NCBI GenBank assembly: GCA_023436205.1
Contig: JAEZKC010000016.1
Location: 78,128 to 142,127 of the forward strand
DNA length: 64,000 nt
Source: Fibrobacterota bacterium
GTDB taxonomy: Bacteria; Fibrobacterota; Chitinivibrionia; Chitinivibrionales; Chitinispirillaceae
Direction of reading: 5' to 3'
This document shows, one piece after another, positions 8,026 to 15,398 of this stretch; the stretch's first letter is position 1; the number at the start of each line of letters is the position of its first letter. The notes under the pieces are model-generated. The model saw only the letters and a list, made by a program, of their open reading frames with translations. It ran no database searches and was not told the DNA's origin. A program made the position numbers and the translations under genes.

Positions 8026-9014
8026 GCATGGAACTTTTCAGAACTGTAATCCCCTGTGAACCGATGCACCTTCCGATTTCCCACGATGATACCATCCTCA
8101 TGCTCGGGTCCTGCTTTACCGAGAACATCGGAACATTTCTTGAAGACAACCTGTTTAACATCGTAATAAACCCCACTGGCACCCTCTTCAATCCCGTTTC
8201 GCTTGCCGCAGCATTGATCAGAGTTTGCGAGGGAACACCTTACAAAGAAGAAGACCTCTTCTTCCATGAGAACGTATGGAGAAGCTTTGACCACCACAGC
8301 CGTTTCAGCAGTGGGGATAAGAAAGGGACTCTTCATTTAATCAATGATCAGTTAGACAGAGCCCGTAAAGTAATCGAGAATATTGATGTCCTTGCGATTA
8401 CCCTTGGAACCGCCTTTATCTATAAATTGAAAGAAAACGGCAGGGTTGTTTCCAACTGCCACAAGCTCCCCGGGTCAAGCTTTATCCGCGAGCTTGCGCC
8501 CATGGAAATGATAGTTAATTCGCTGAGAAATGCAATTGATGCACTAATCAGAAAGCGCCCTCAGCTAAGAATCATCTTTACAATCAGCCCGGTGAGACAC
8601 CTAAGAGATAACCCTCACGAAAATACCGTGAGCAAGGCGTATCTCGCAGCGGCACTCCACCAGCTCATGTCTGACCTTGCATCAGTGTACTACTTCCCGT
8701 CCTATGAGATACTTATCGATGAATTGAGAGATTACCGTTTCTATGCCTCCGATATGGCTCACCCCTCGGAAGTGGCCGTCAAGTATATCTGTGATCGGTT
8801 TTCGCAATCCTGTCTGAGTGAAAAAGCTGCCTCCTTCATAAAGGAGTTTGAAGCCGTGCGAAAGACGATGTCACACAGAAGAGGCAATACGGTGGAAGGG
8901 CAGCAGAGCAGAATCGAATTTGTGAAAAAGCGTCTGACGATATTACATGAAACATACCCCTCCATAAGCTTGGACAAGGCGTACAGCTGGGTCGCCGAAA
9001 ATGACAACAGATAG
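8022..9014 (+). CDS. GSCFA family protein
   Basis: 330 residues. The defining motif L-M-L-G-S-C-F-T-E-N-I-G is near residue 30, followed by NPTGTLFNPVSLA, and ITLGTAFIY near 125. These are the hallmarks of the GSCFA domain, an SGNH-like fold thought to act as an acyl- or carbohydrate esterase. The segment SDMAHPSEVAVKYI may hold the catalytic Asp/His pair. The start overlaps the previous stop by 4 nt and the end overlaps the next gene by 14 nt, indicating one operon with the YkgJ-type and glycosyltransferase genes. Substrate unknown; an envelope glycan is suggested by context. Confidence 0.85.
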   Translation: MSMELFRTVIPCEPMHLPISHDDTILMLGSCFTENIGTFLEDNLFNIVINPTGTLFNPVSLAAALIRVCEGTPYKEEDLFFHENVWRSFDHHSRFSSGDKKGTLHLINDQLDRARKVIENIDVLAITLGTAFIYKLKENGRVVSNCHKLPGSSFIRELAPMEMIVNSLRNAIDALIRKRPQLRIIFTISPVRHLRDNPHENTVSKAYLAAALHQLMSDLASVYYFPSYEILIDELRDYRFYASDMAHPSEVAVKYICDRFSQSCLSEKAASFIKEFEAVRKTMSHRRGNTVEGQQSRIEFVKKRLTILHETYPSISLDKAYSWVAENDNR

Positions 9015-9924
9015 ATGTTCTCTTGTTTTCCATACAGGTGCACTGGGTGATTTCATTACCTGCATACCGGCTATAAATGTCTGGAAAGGAATGGTGAAGG
9101 GATCAAAGCTGGTAATTGCCACCTCATCGCAGCATGGCCACTTTGCATGTGAAAGTCTTGGCTTTGATGATTTCGTGGATGCCTCTTCCGGTTCACTTTC
9201 TGGAATTTACAGCAGCGAAACAGCACGTATTGAATTTCTCTCCTGGTTCAGCTCGGCACTGCTCTTTACCTCTTTTGAAGAGCTTCACAAAACCGCCGCG
9301 AGCCTTAAGCTCAAACCGCTTTTCTGGCAAAAGCCCTTCCCCGAAACCAGGATTCCCATTCACCAGTATCATTTGTCTTTGATGGGTGCAGACGCCTTGA
9401 TATTTGATATCCAGGTATCTGCCCAAATGCTTCGTGAAGCATGTGAGATGTTGCCGGGGCAGAACTATGCGGCGATTCATCCCGGAAGCGGCAGTTTAAA
9501 AAAGAACTGGCCGTTGGATAGATTCGCTTCTCTTTCTGAGGAGCTAAAAAAGCAGGGATTAGAGACTGTCTGGATAAAGGGAGAAGCAGATTGCTGGGAT
9601 GAGATTACAGTGAAGGGGAAAGTTGTTTACAACCTGCCGATATCCCTGTTATCGGCTGTGATAAGCAGGTGTACTGTATTCATAGGAAATGACAGCGGAC
9701 CTGCGCACCTCAGCGCAGCTCTGGGTATTCCCACCGTAGCCATCTTCGGCCCATCCGACCCGCAGGTGTGGTCACCTGCAGGGAGGGCAGTAGCAATTGT
9801 GGCAGGGCATTCTGCGTGTACTCCGTGTCATCTTCGGACAGAGCCGGTGAATTGTGGAAAGGAATGTCTGGAGAAGATTAGTGTTGAGGCGGTTTTGGCT
9901 TCGGTTAGTAATTTGATCTCATGA
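9001..9924 (+). CDS. Glycosyltransferase family 9 (heptosyltransferase-like)
   Basis: 307 residues. Family 9 signatures are an N-terminal TGALGDFITCIPAI, the central AAIHPGSGSLKKNWPLDRF, and the C-terminal nucleotide-sugar motif IGNDSGPAHLSAALGIPTVA followed by FGPSDPQVWSP. Such enzymes add ADP-heptose or similar sugars to the lipopolysaccharide core on the cytoplasmic face. It is the last gene of the plus-strand run and overlaps the GSCFA gene by 14 nt. The actual sugar donor cannot be read from the sequence. Confidence 0.88.
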   Translation: MTTDRCSLVFHTGALGDFITCIPAINVWKGMVKGSKLVIATSSQHGHFACESLGFDDFVDASSGSLSGIYSSETARIEFLSWFSSALLFTSFEELHKTAASLKLKPLFWQKPFPETRIPIHQYHLSLMGADALIFDIQVSAQMLREACEMLPGQNYAAIHPGSGSLKKNWPLDRFASLSEELKKQGLETVWIKGEADCWDEITVKGKVVYNLPISLLSAVISRCTVFIGNDSGPAHLSAALGIPTVAIFGPSDPQVWSPAGRAVAIVAGHSACTPCHLRTEPVNCGKECLEKISVEAVLASVSNLIS

Positions 9925-10122
9925 GCTAAGTTTGAAGAATATCGGTTGCGGGGAGTGTAAGAGACCAGCTCCGACTCGAAACATACTCCCGCACGTTCTT
10001 TTGCAAAGTGAAGAAGGAATGTAAAGTATCATTGCTTGACGTATCCCCGCTCCGCTCACACTGAGCGTAGGTCCGCCGGAGTCGAAGTGTTATGGCGATT
10101 CAGGAGTAATAGGAGGTGGAAT

Positions 10123-10176
10123 ATGATAGAAAACAGCATGCCGCTGAAGCGGTTTACACTTCCAGGAACATCTTGA
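10123..10176 (+). CDS. Possible 17-codon mini-ORF
   Basis: ATG at 10123 sits 6 nt after AGGAGGTGGA-type ribosome-binding sequence and reads MIENSMPLKRFTLPGTS before TGA at 10174-10176. It is followed directly by the GC-rich foldback. It may be a leader peptide, or part of a dispersed repeat that happens to carry a good ribosome-binding site. Whether it is translated is unknown. Confidence 0.25.
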   Translation: MIENSMPLKRFTLPGTS

Positions 10177-10194
10177 AAAACTATCCCACGACCA

Positions 10195-10227
10195 CCCGGG
10201 GCTGCGCGGAAGACCGCTTACCCCGGG
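10195..10227. repeat. GC-rich foldback
   Basis: CCCGGGG (10195-10201) and CCCCGGG (10221-10227) enclose GCGG (10206-10209) and CCGC (10214-10217). Outside it GCCGCTGAAGCGG (10140-10152) and the near-inverse CGCCTTCAGCGC (10241-10252) form a loose outer pair. The layout resembles a REP/foldback-type repetitive element. Confidence 0.5.
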
Positions 10228-10288
10228 CTGTCACATTATACGCCTTCAGCGCTTAGGAGTTTATCGCTCATCACAAAATCCTCTGATC

Positions 10289-10456
10289 TCCGCAAAATGC
10301 CTGAATTTCTCCGCATCATATGATAAGTATTTCGCATCATACAATGAATATTTCGCAACAACTCAAAACATGTCCGCAACCGGGGAAAATGCATCCGCAA
10401 CTAATACAGAATAGTCCGCAGATGGGTCAGAAAAGTCCGCAACAGGGTAAAAATAT
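10289..10456 (+). repeat. 21-bp direct repeat array, left arm (8 units)
   Basis: CGCA cores occur at 10291, 10312, 10333, 10354, 10375, 10396, 10417 and 10438, each exactly 21 bp apart. Most cores are preceded by TC or TT, and the unit consensus is about (T)(C/T)CGCA(A/T)CA-n5-AAAA-n4. The last unit is 2 bp short before a ninth core at 10457. Spacing of 21 bp is two helical turns and seven codons. Confidence 0.85.
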
Positions 10457-10620
10457 CGCATTTTTTCCCTTTTTGCGAAAATCTTTTACTCTGTAGCAGC
10501 TTATTTGCCGCGGAATGCACTAGATTTCCCCAGGAATGCGCCACAATGCAACCTGTAAGCACAACTTTCAAGGTCTGTTGCGGACTTATACGTGTCTGTT
10601 GCGGAATTTTGGATAATATA
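10456..10620 (-). repeat. 21-bp repeat array, right arm in opposite orientation
   Basis: The arms meet at a palindrome, TCGCA (10456-10460) and TGCGA (10474-10478). From there TGCG or close variants recur in 21-bp phase: 10474 TGCG, 10495 AGCA, 10516 TGCA, 10537 TGCG, 10558 AGCA, 10579 TGCG and 10600 TGCG. The last two are part of identical TGTTGCGGA blocks. Read on the minus strand they are the same unit type as the left arm. Confidence 0.7.
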
Positions 10621-10786
10621 TACACTAAATGGGGACCATGCTGAAATCCATGCCTTAGAGGCCCAAAAGAAGTAACTTACAACTAGTTATCCTCGGGAAT
10701 GCATGCTCCTTCCGGAGCCTCAGAAAAAGCAGAGCGAGAAGAGCGGGTGGGAAAAAATCGCGATTATCGAAAGGAAAACCAGGAGA

Positions 10787-11593
10787 TTACACTTCAGCTG
10801 CTAAATGGTGCTCTTCTTCTGAGCACAGAGCCGCTGCCCGTTTTTTAGAAGCGTAGCGCTTGTCACGTTCCCGCCGCACATGGCTACAATAATACTGCTT
10901 ATAGTATTCCAGATTGTCGATGAATGCGGCGTGGGCAAATCGCTTGATCATTTTCTGCTCGCGGATACAAAGTGTCAGAAGGCTCCTCTGGCGGTCAACT
11001 GCCGCGTTTTCCGGTTTGCCGTTGCGAAGGATCAGCCCCTGCATTCTCAAAAGCGCAACCGCACGATTGCCGGCTTGCTCAAGAAAATCACCATCAACCA
11101 GCACCCCTCCGGGCTTAATCCATGCAGCAACTGAGGGGTAATCGTTTATAAGAGATACCAGATTAAGGTTGCACGTAAGAAGTTTATTTCTTCCGTTACC
11201 AGCAAGCCAGCCGCGCACAAGACGAGTGAGATTCGGATCATTTGCTTCAAGGATGATTGCAGAGGCCACCTCCTTGAGAACTTTTCTGTCATTCAGGGCC
11301 AATTGCATCAGCTCATCAAAGTCGGCTATAACCCGGGGAGTATTGAGAAGGGCGATAGTGCGATCTCGGCAGGCGTCGAGAAGATTGTCATAGAGCGCCT
11401 GGATGAGGATCATCTTTCCCCAGTCAAAACCGGATCTCTCGAGCTGCTCCCGATCAACCTTCGCCTGAGAAATAGTTCCAGCAAACTCCGCAACGAACTG
11501 ATCGACGGTCATTGACGGGCGAATGTACTCTTTTTCCGGCAGTTCTGCAATGCTGCGCTCGATCTGTTCCTGAATGTCAGATGCTACGCTCAT
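10787..11593 (-). CDS. Protein of unknown function, helix-rich
   Basis: 268 residues starting MSVASDIQEQIERSIAELP. Predicted by eye to be mostly helical with no signal peptide or transmembrane segment. The C-terminal 45 residues are rich in Tyr, Arg, Lys and His (YYKQYYCSHVRRERDKRY). I do not recognise a family. It is isolated between a repeat-rich gap and another orphan gene. The positively charged tail could bind nucleic acid, which is a weak inference only. Confidence 0.6.
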   Translation of the reverse strand: MSVASDIQEQIERSIAELPEKEYIRPSMTVDQFVAEFAGTISQAKVDREQLERSGFDWGKMILIQALYDNLLDACRDRTIALLNTPRVIADFDELMQLALNDRKVLKEVASAIILEANDPNLTRLVRGWLAGNGRNKLLTCNLNLVSLINDYPSVAAWIKPGGVLVDGDFLEQAGNRAVALLRMQGLILRNGKPENAAVDRQRSLLTLCIREQKMIKRFAHAAFIDNLEYYKQYYCSHVRRERDKRYASKKRAAALCSEEEHHLAAEV

Positions 11594-11918
11594 ACATTTT
11601 CCTTTTCGCTCTATTTAACAGCAGTGGCAGGCCATCCTAAAAGTGTGGTGTCGATCGGTCGATGTTATACTTTTCCGGATTGTTAACTACGAAACCAGAA
11701 TATGCATTATGTTTATTAATATTTGCTGATCCAGCCATTACGATTACATTTTATAAACTAACATCAGGTAAAAGGGTGCGCAAAGTTTTTCTTGTTTTTT
11801 AAGGTGACAGGGCCGAAATACAACGCAATAAAAATGAAAGTATGTGAACTATTATTTACAACGGAATGCAGAAAAAGATCTCGGAAGGTGTTTTAACTAG
11901 CAGCAAAACACCTGAACT
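11594..11918. other. 325-bp AT-rich gap between two orphan genes
   Basis: No reading frame worth naming. It should contain the promoter of the 268-aa gene (minus strand), not placed with confidence. A 9-bp hairpin lies at its right end (11886-11913). Confidence 0.5.
11886..11913 (-). terminator. Hairpin after the 373-aa gene
   Basis: AGGTGTTTT (11886-11894) and AAAACACCT (11905-11913) pair perfectly over a 10-nt loop, 5 nt past the stop codon. It lacks a good U-tract on the minus strand. Confidence 0.5.
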
Positions 11919-13040
11919 TTACCTGCCGCATGGTTCATTCTTAATCAGCATTTCGCTTGCTTCCAGCCGCTTAAGCATTATATCCTTTAATTCCTCTTTG
12001 CTCATTTCAAAATGCTTGACGGTAAGTGGCAACCTGTCCTTGAGGTCTGCATTATTCATAGCCGACTCATAGGAACTTAGCTTTTCTAAACCCATGTAAT
12101 CTTTTGACGTGCGATCAAGGTTCAGAGCAGTACTGAGACTGTCCCCTTCAGGTGTCCCATCATAGGTTATGAACAGAAAAGTACGCAGGACAAGACAACT
12201 GCCGGAGAAAGTGCATACAAAGTAGCCGAACTTCTCACCATTCATTCTGTATTCCAGCAGATACTTGCCTTCAAACGGAGCGAGAACACCCCTTCTCACA
12301 GACTTAGAAAGATAATACCTCAAATTTGGCCGCTTGAGAATGTCAATCCGCTTTTCCAAAGCTTCCAACGCGTGATTCTGTATGTACACTGCGTATGACC
12401 AATTGCTGTAAGATATAGTGCCCCATTGAATCTCCCCGCCACCATGACACCATCCGACTCTGTAAGCTTTTCTAGGCGCTCCATCCAGAATGAATTCCCG
12501 TTCCTGTGCTTTTTTCACTCTGATAAGAATGCTAAAAGGACAACATTGACTTTTTTCGTATTCATACAGAGGCTCAAATCCAAAGAGAACTGTATTAAAG
12601 TCGCATTCACGAACTACAATGGTCATAACCACCTGAAAAAGCAGTGTAAAAGTGTTGCAGGAGTTTTCCTTGTAAATAGTATCCAGTTTCTCCGCTATGC
12701 CCTTAAGCCATACTTCATCCTTATGCTTTTCTATTCTGACAAAGGTCATCACCAAAGTAAGCGCGGTAAAAAATGTATTCAGTGAAATGGGTTCCTTAAT
12801 AGTTTTACTGGTATACATGAATTTTTTAATTTCATTCTGTATTGTTTTCCTGAGTTTTTCACATTTAGAAGGATCTACCATGTCACCTTGAAATTTCACC
12901 TTAATCGTACTATCAACCAGCAAGGAATAGGCTTTTTGCAGGCCCATATTGACAAAATTCTTGTAGAGATGACCTAACCCGATGGACCTGAGCAGCCTTT
13001 TAAACAGGTCAGAATGCAAATCTTTTCCCTTGAGGTTCAT
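11919..13040 (-). CDS. Protein of unknown function
   Basis: 373 residues. The N-terminal third is helical and Lys-rich (KCEKLRKTIQNEIKKF); the C-terminal half has alternating strands (GKYLLEYRMNGEKFGYFVC, CLVLRTFLFITYDG). No signal peptide, membrane segment or family I recognise. It lies in the same accessory-looking stretch as the 268-aa gene and the repeat array, and reads in the same direction as both neighbours. A hairpin follows the stop codon. Confidence 0.6.
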   Translation of the reverse strand: MNLKGKDLHSDLFKRLLRSIGLGHLYKNFVNMGLQKAYSLLVDSTIKVKFQGDMVDPSKCEKLRKTIQNEIKKFMYTSKTIKEPISLNTFFTALTLVMTFVRIEKHKDEVWLKGIAEKLDTIYKENSCNTFTLLFQVVMTIVVRECDFNTVLFGFEPLYEYEKSQCCPFSILIRVKKAQEREFILDGAPRKAYRVGWCHGGGEIQWGTISYSNWSYAVYIQNHALEALEKRIDILKRPNLRYYLSKSVRRGVLAPFEGKYLLEYRMNGEKFGYFVCTFSGSCLVLRTFLFITYDGTPEGDSLSTALNLDRTSKDYMGLEKLSSYESAMNNADLKDRLPLTVKHFEMSKEELKDIMLKRLEASEMLIKNEPCGR

Positions 13041-13094
13041 TTAACCCCCTGGCTTGGATGATGGAGATTATAATATGATTGTGGCAATTACTGT

Positions 13095-13129
13095 CCAAAA
13101 CCTTGTTTCAGAACGAAACAAGGTTTTGG
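13095..13129. terminator. 15-bp perfect stem, probable terminator
   Basis: CCAAAACCTTGTTTC and GAAACAAGGTTTTGG pair over a 5-nt loop. It lies 15 nt beyond the stop of the 64-aa minus-strand frame, and on the plus strand it is followed by CTTTTATA. Its position suggests that the small frame, or the operon it came from, was transcribed. Confidence 0.65.
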
Positions 13130-13143
13130 CTTTTATATACAAA

Positions 13144-13338
13144 TTAAACTTTAGGAAAAGAAAAAGTAAAGCGAATGCCTCGATTGTCCACCAGAAGGGT
13201 AGAATAGAGAGAATCGGAGTCTCTTATTCGTGATTGACAGACTCCGATGACTATTTTTGAAAATGTGGCAATGCGAGAGAGGATGATGGTGGCCTGTGAG
13301 GCGTCTTCGCCGTTAACAAAAACAATCGCAAGATACAT
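13144..13338 (-). CDS. Small protein, possible remnant gene
   Basis: 64 residues starting MYLAIVFVNGEDASQATI and ending GIRFTFSFPKV. The tail resembles the last strand of histidine kinase ATPase domains, but this is too short to assign. It begins 8 nt after the stop of the kinase-tail relic on the same strand and is followed by a strong hairpin. No ribosome-binding site is visible. It may be a small orphan gene or debris of the same decayed operon. Confidence 0.35.
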   Translation of the reverse strand: MYLAIVFVNGEDASQATIILSRIATFSKIVIGVCQSRIRDSDSLYSTLLVDNRGIRFTFSFPKV

Positions 13339-13346
13339 AAGTAAAG

Positions 13347-13391
13347 CTACCCGTCAAGTGTAAAAAACAAAAAAGCTCCCCTGCCCTCTTC
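13347..13391 (-). pseudogene. Relic of a histidine kinase C-terminus
   Basis: Minus-strand frame EEGRGAFLFFTLDG then TAG. It closely matches the last residues of the intact kinase at 19034-20173 (EEGRGATFFFTLEE), and the DNA is alike too: about 32 of 40 bases over the tail. Upstream the frame is closed by a TGA within nine codons and no further kinase sequence is visible. This looks like the end of a deleted paralogous gene. Confidence 0.55.
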
Positions 13392-13610
13392 ACTTCTAGG
13401 GGGTTTTAGCTTCGGTCAGACAAGTAAATCCCGGTCTGTTTATGCAAGGGAACCAAGCCCGCTACGAGCGCGACAGAATCAGCACCTAACAGCAAAACTC
13501 ACGATTTGCTGGAACCACCCCGATGCTGCTCCATCCCAACCGGATTCATCCGATTCGAACAGCCTATACCTCAGAGTGGAGCACTATTTGCTTCATAAAA
13601 GAGGAAACGT

Positions 13611-13646
13611 ATGATTGAACACAGCAGAAAGAGTCTCGGCCAATGA
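13611..13646 (+). CDS. Possible 11-codon leader peptide before the LapA-like gene
   Basis: ATG at 13611 has AGAGGAAA 4 nt upstream and reads MIEHSRKSLGQ. Its TGA overlaps the ATG of the next gene (ATGA at 13643-13646), so translation would be coupled. The LapA-like gene itself has no good ribosome-binding site, which favours the coupling idea. Its first bases resemble those of the mini-ORF at 10123. Confidence 0.35.
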   Translation: MIEHSRKSLGQ

Positions 13647-13858
13647 AAAAAGCGAAAGTCGTGACTCTCTGGATTGTGAGTCTTCTGCTTCTGGTGTTTA
13701 TCGTGCAGAACACATCCTCTGTACGTGCCCGCTTTTTCTGGTTCACCGCAGATGTTCCGGTGATAGTTCTTCTTGTTTTTGCCGCCGCTGGCGGTTTCAT
13801 TTCCGGAATTCTCGTCGCCTTAGTCATAGAAAGCAGAGCAAACAAAAGCAGGCAATAA
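13643..13858 (+). CDS. LapA-domain (DUF1049) membrane protein
   Basis: 71 residues with two transmembrane segments (VVTLWIVSLLLLVFIVQN and VPVIVLLVFAAAGGFISGIL) joined by a short loop containing SSVRARFFWF, then a basic tail. This is the compact form of the lipopolysaccharide assembly protein A family of inner-membrane proteins. It is the first full gene of the plus-strand run 13.6-18.9 kb and is 57 nt before a radical SAM gene. Its ATG overlaps the stop of a possible 11-codon leader. Confidence 0.8.
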   Translation: MKKAKVVTLWIVSLLLLVFIVQNTSSVRARFFWFTADVPVIVLLVFAAAGGFISGILVALVIESRANKSRQ

Positions 13859-13915
13859 AAGGTAGCAAGCATAAACAGAACTCTTAAATTCCTTCTGTTA
13901 CGGAGAATTATCCTT

Positions 13916-15367
13916 ATGCGTCTAATACTGATCAATCCCAGCAACCCCCTGGTGAGCACTGTAAAGTCTCGCGAAAACCGCTGGAACAGGTACGTTGTCT
14001 GGAAACCTCTGGGGCTTCTGGTGCTGGCCGGTCTCACTCCTGAGGAGTGGGAAATCACGCTTATTGATGAGAATCTGTCCGTACCGGATTACGAATCGAT
14101 CCCCCGGCCCGACCTGGTCGGCATTACCGCCTTTACCTCCCATGCCACCCGGGCGTATGAAATCGCTGCGGGCTTCCGCAACCTGAATATTCCGGTTGTC
14201 ATGGGTGGCATCCACGCCAGCATGTGCCCGCAGGAAGCTATGGAGCGCGTCGATGCGGTAGTCAAAGGTGAAGCAGAAAGTGTCTGGGCGGATGTTCTGA
14301 GAGATTGTCGAAGCGGTACACTGAAAAAACTTTACCAGGGTGTCCGGGTCGACCTTAGTGAAATGCCAGCAGCCCGGCATGATTTGTTGTCAAAAGGATA
14401 CCACTTCGGTTCAATCCAGACATCGCGAGGGTGCCCTCTGGGCTGCAGTTTCTGCAGTGTCACTGCTTTCAATGGCGGAAAGTTCAGACGCCGGCCGGTT
14501 GACAGTGTCATTCAGGAATTCAGGAAGATCCCTGAAAAGGATATCCTTATTGTGGATGATAATCTTATAGGGACCCGGAAAGAGCACATCGAGTACACGA
14601 AAACACTTCTTCGCGAGATGATTGCGGCAAAATTGGGTAAGAGGTGGATCGCACAGGTTACCATCAATATGGCAGATGACGAGGAGCTGCTTGCTCTGGC
14701 CAAAAAAGCAGGATGTACAGGCGTATTCATCGGGTTCGAATCGGTGTCTGCGGAAGGGCTTTCAGAGGTCAGTAAAAAGTTTTCCATCCGCTCTTCAAGC
14801 CGCATGAGGGATTCTGTAAGGCGCATTCAGAAATACGGAATATGCGTACTCGGCTCCTTCATTCTCGGGCTTGATATTGATGGAAAAGGCAGCGGTGAAC
14901 AGATCGCCCTGACAGCCAAGGCCTATGAGCTGGATGTTCTCAATGTGATGGTTCTCACACCACTGCCGGGTACACGACTGTGGAACACCATGGAAGCGGA
15001 AAATAGAATGATTCACCGGGTTTTCCCCCGTGACTGGAAGTACTTTACGCTCACCTTTCCGGTTGCCCGTTATAAAAACCTTACATGGGAAGAGATAGCG
15101 GCTGAAAGGGAAAGCAGTTACCGGATTTTCTACTCTTACGCCAATATTCTGCGCCGGGTGATTCGCAGTATCCTGCACTGGGGGAAAGCCCCGGTGGTGC
15201 TGATAAGCAATCTTGTTTTCAGGAACAACACCTTGCGCCTCGACCGCTTGGCTTATGCAACGCTTGATTTGACGCTGGACACGGCACCCGAATGCACATC
15301 AGCTAACAAAAATCACCAGACGTCATTCAGTGTTGATGATCCTTATTCAAAAGAAAATGCATCGTAG
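13916..15367 (+). CDS. B12-binding radical SAM enzyme
   Basis: 483 residues. Residues about 1-150 form a cobalamin-binding-like domain (LILINPSNPL ... LVGITAFTSHATRAYEIAAG, PVVMGGIHASMCPQEAM). The radical SAM cluster motif is SRGCPLGCSFCSVTAFNG near residue 170, with the three Cys of C-x3-C-x2-C. The motif FIGFESVS follows near residue 273. Such enzymes modify lipids, cofactors or natural products; the substrate is not visible. It is 31 nt upstream of the enzyme I gene. Its C-terminal 100 residues lack a recognisable domain. Confidence 0.88.
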   Translation: MRLILINPSNPLVSTVKSRENRWNRYVVWKPLGLLVLAGLTPEEWEITLIDENLSVPDYESIPRPDLVGITAFTSHATRAYEIAAGFRNLNIPVVMGGIHASMCPQEAMERVDAVVKGEAESVWADVLRDCRSGTLKKLYQGVRVDLSEMPAARHDLLSKGYHFGSIQTSRGCPLGCSFCSVTAFNGGKFRRRPVDSVIQEFRKIPEKDILIVDDNLIGTRKEHIEYTKTLLREMIAAKLGKRWIAQVTINMADDEELLALAKKAGCTGVFIGFESVSAEGLSEVSKKFSIRSSSRMRDSVRRIQKYGICVLGSFILGLDIDGKGSGEQIALTAKAYELDVLNVMVLTPLPGTRLWNTMEAENRMIHRVFPRDWKYFTLTFPVARYKNLTWEEIAAERESSYRIFYSYANILRRVIRSILHWGKAPVVLISNLVFRNNTLRLDRLAYATLDLTLDTAPECTSANKNHQTSFSVDDPYSKENAS

Positions 15368-15398
15368 AGAGATCATTCTTTGAGCCGTCGGGAAGACT

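Larger units (their letters stand above)
9925..10786. other. 862-bp gap with foldback element and 21-bp repeat array
   Basis: No credible full-size gene. From left to right it has: a GC-rich stretch with ACACT ... AGTGT ends (10055-10090), a 17-codon mini-ORF behind a strong ribosome-binding site, a GC-rich foldback (10195-10227), the two-arm 21-bp repeat array (10289-10620), and a plain stretch to 10786 with a short GCTCC/GGAGC stem. A minus-strand frame at 10401-10625 is a by-product of the array. Confidence 0.75.

Noticed and set aside
10291..10441. CRISPR array
   Set aside because: The 21-bp periodicity has no identical repeat of CRISPR length and no spacer structure; no cas genes are nearby.
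10401..10625. 74-residue minus-strand frame as a gene
   Set aside because: It lies wholly inside the 21-bp array; its heptad peptides follow from the DNA repeat and there is no ribosome-binding site.
13400..13610. More of the decayed kinase gene
   Set aside because: All minus-strand frames upstream of the 14-residue tail are closed or lack kinase motifs.
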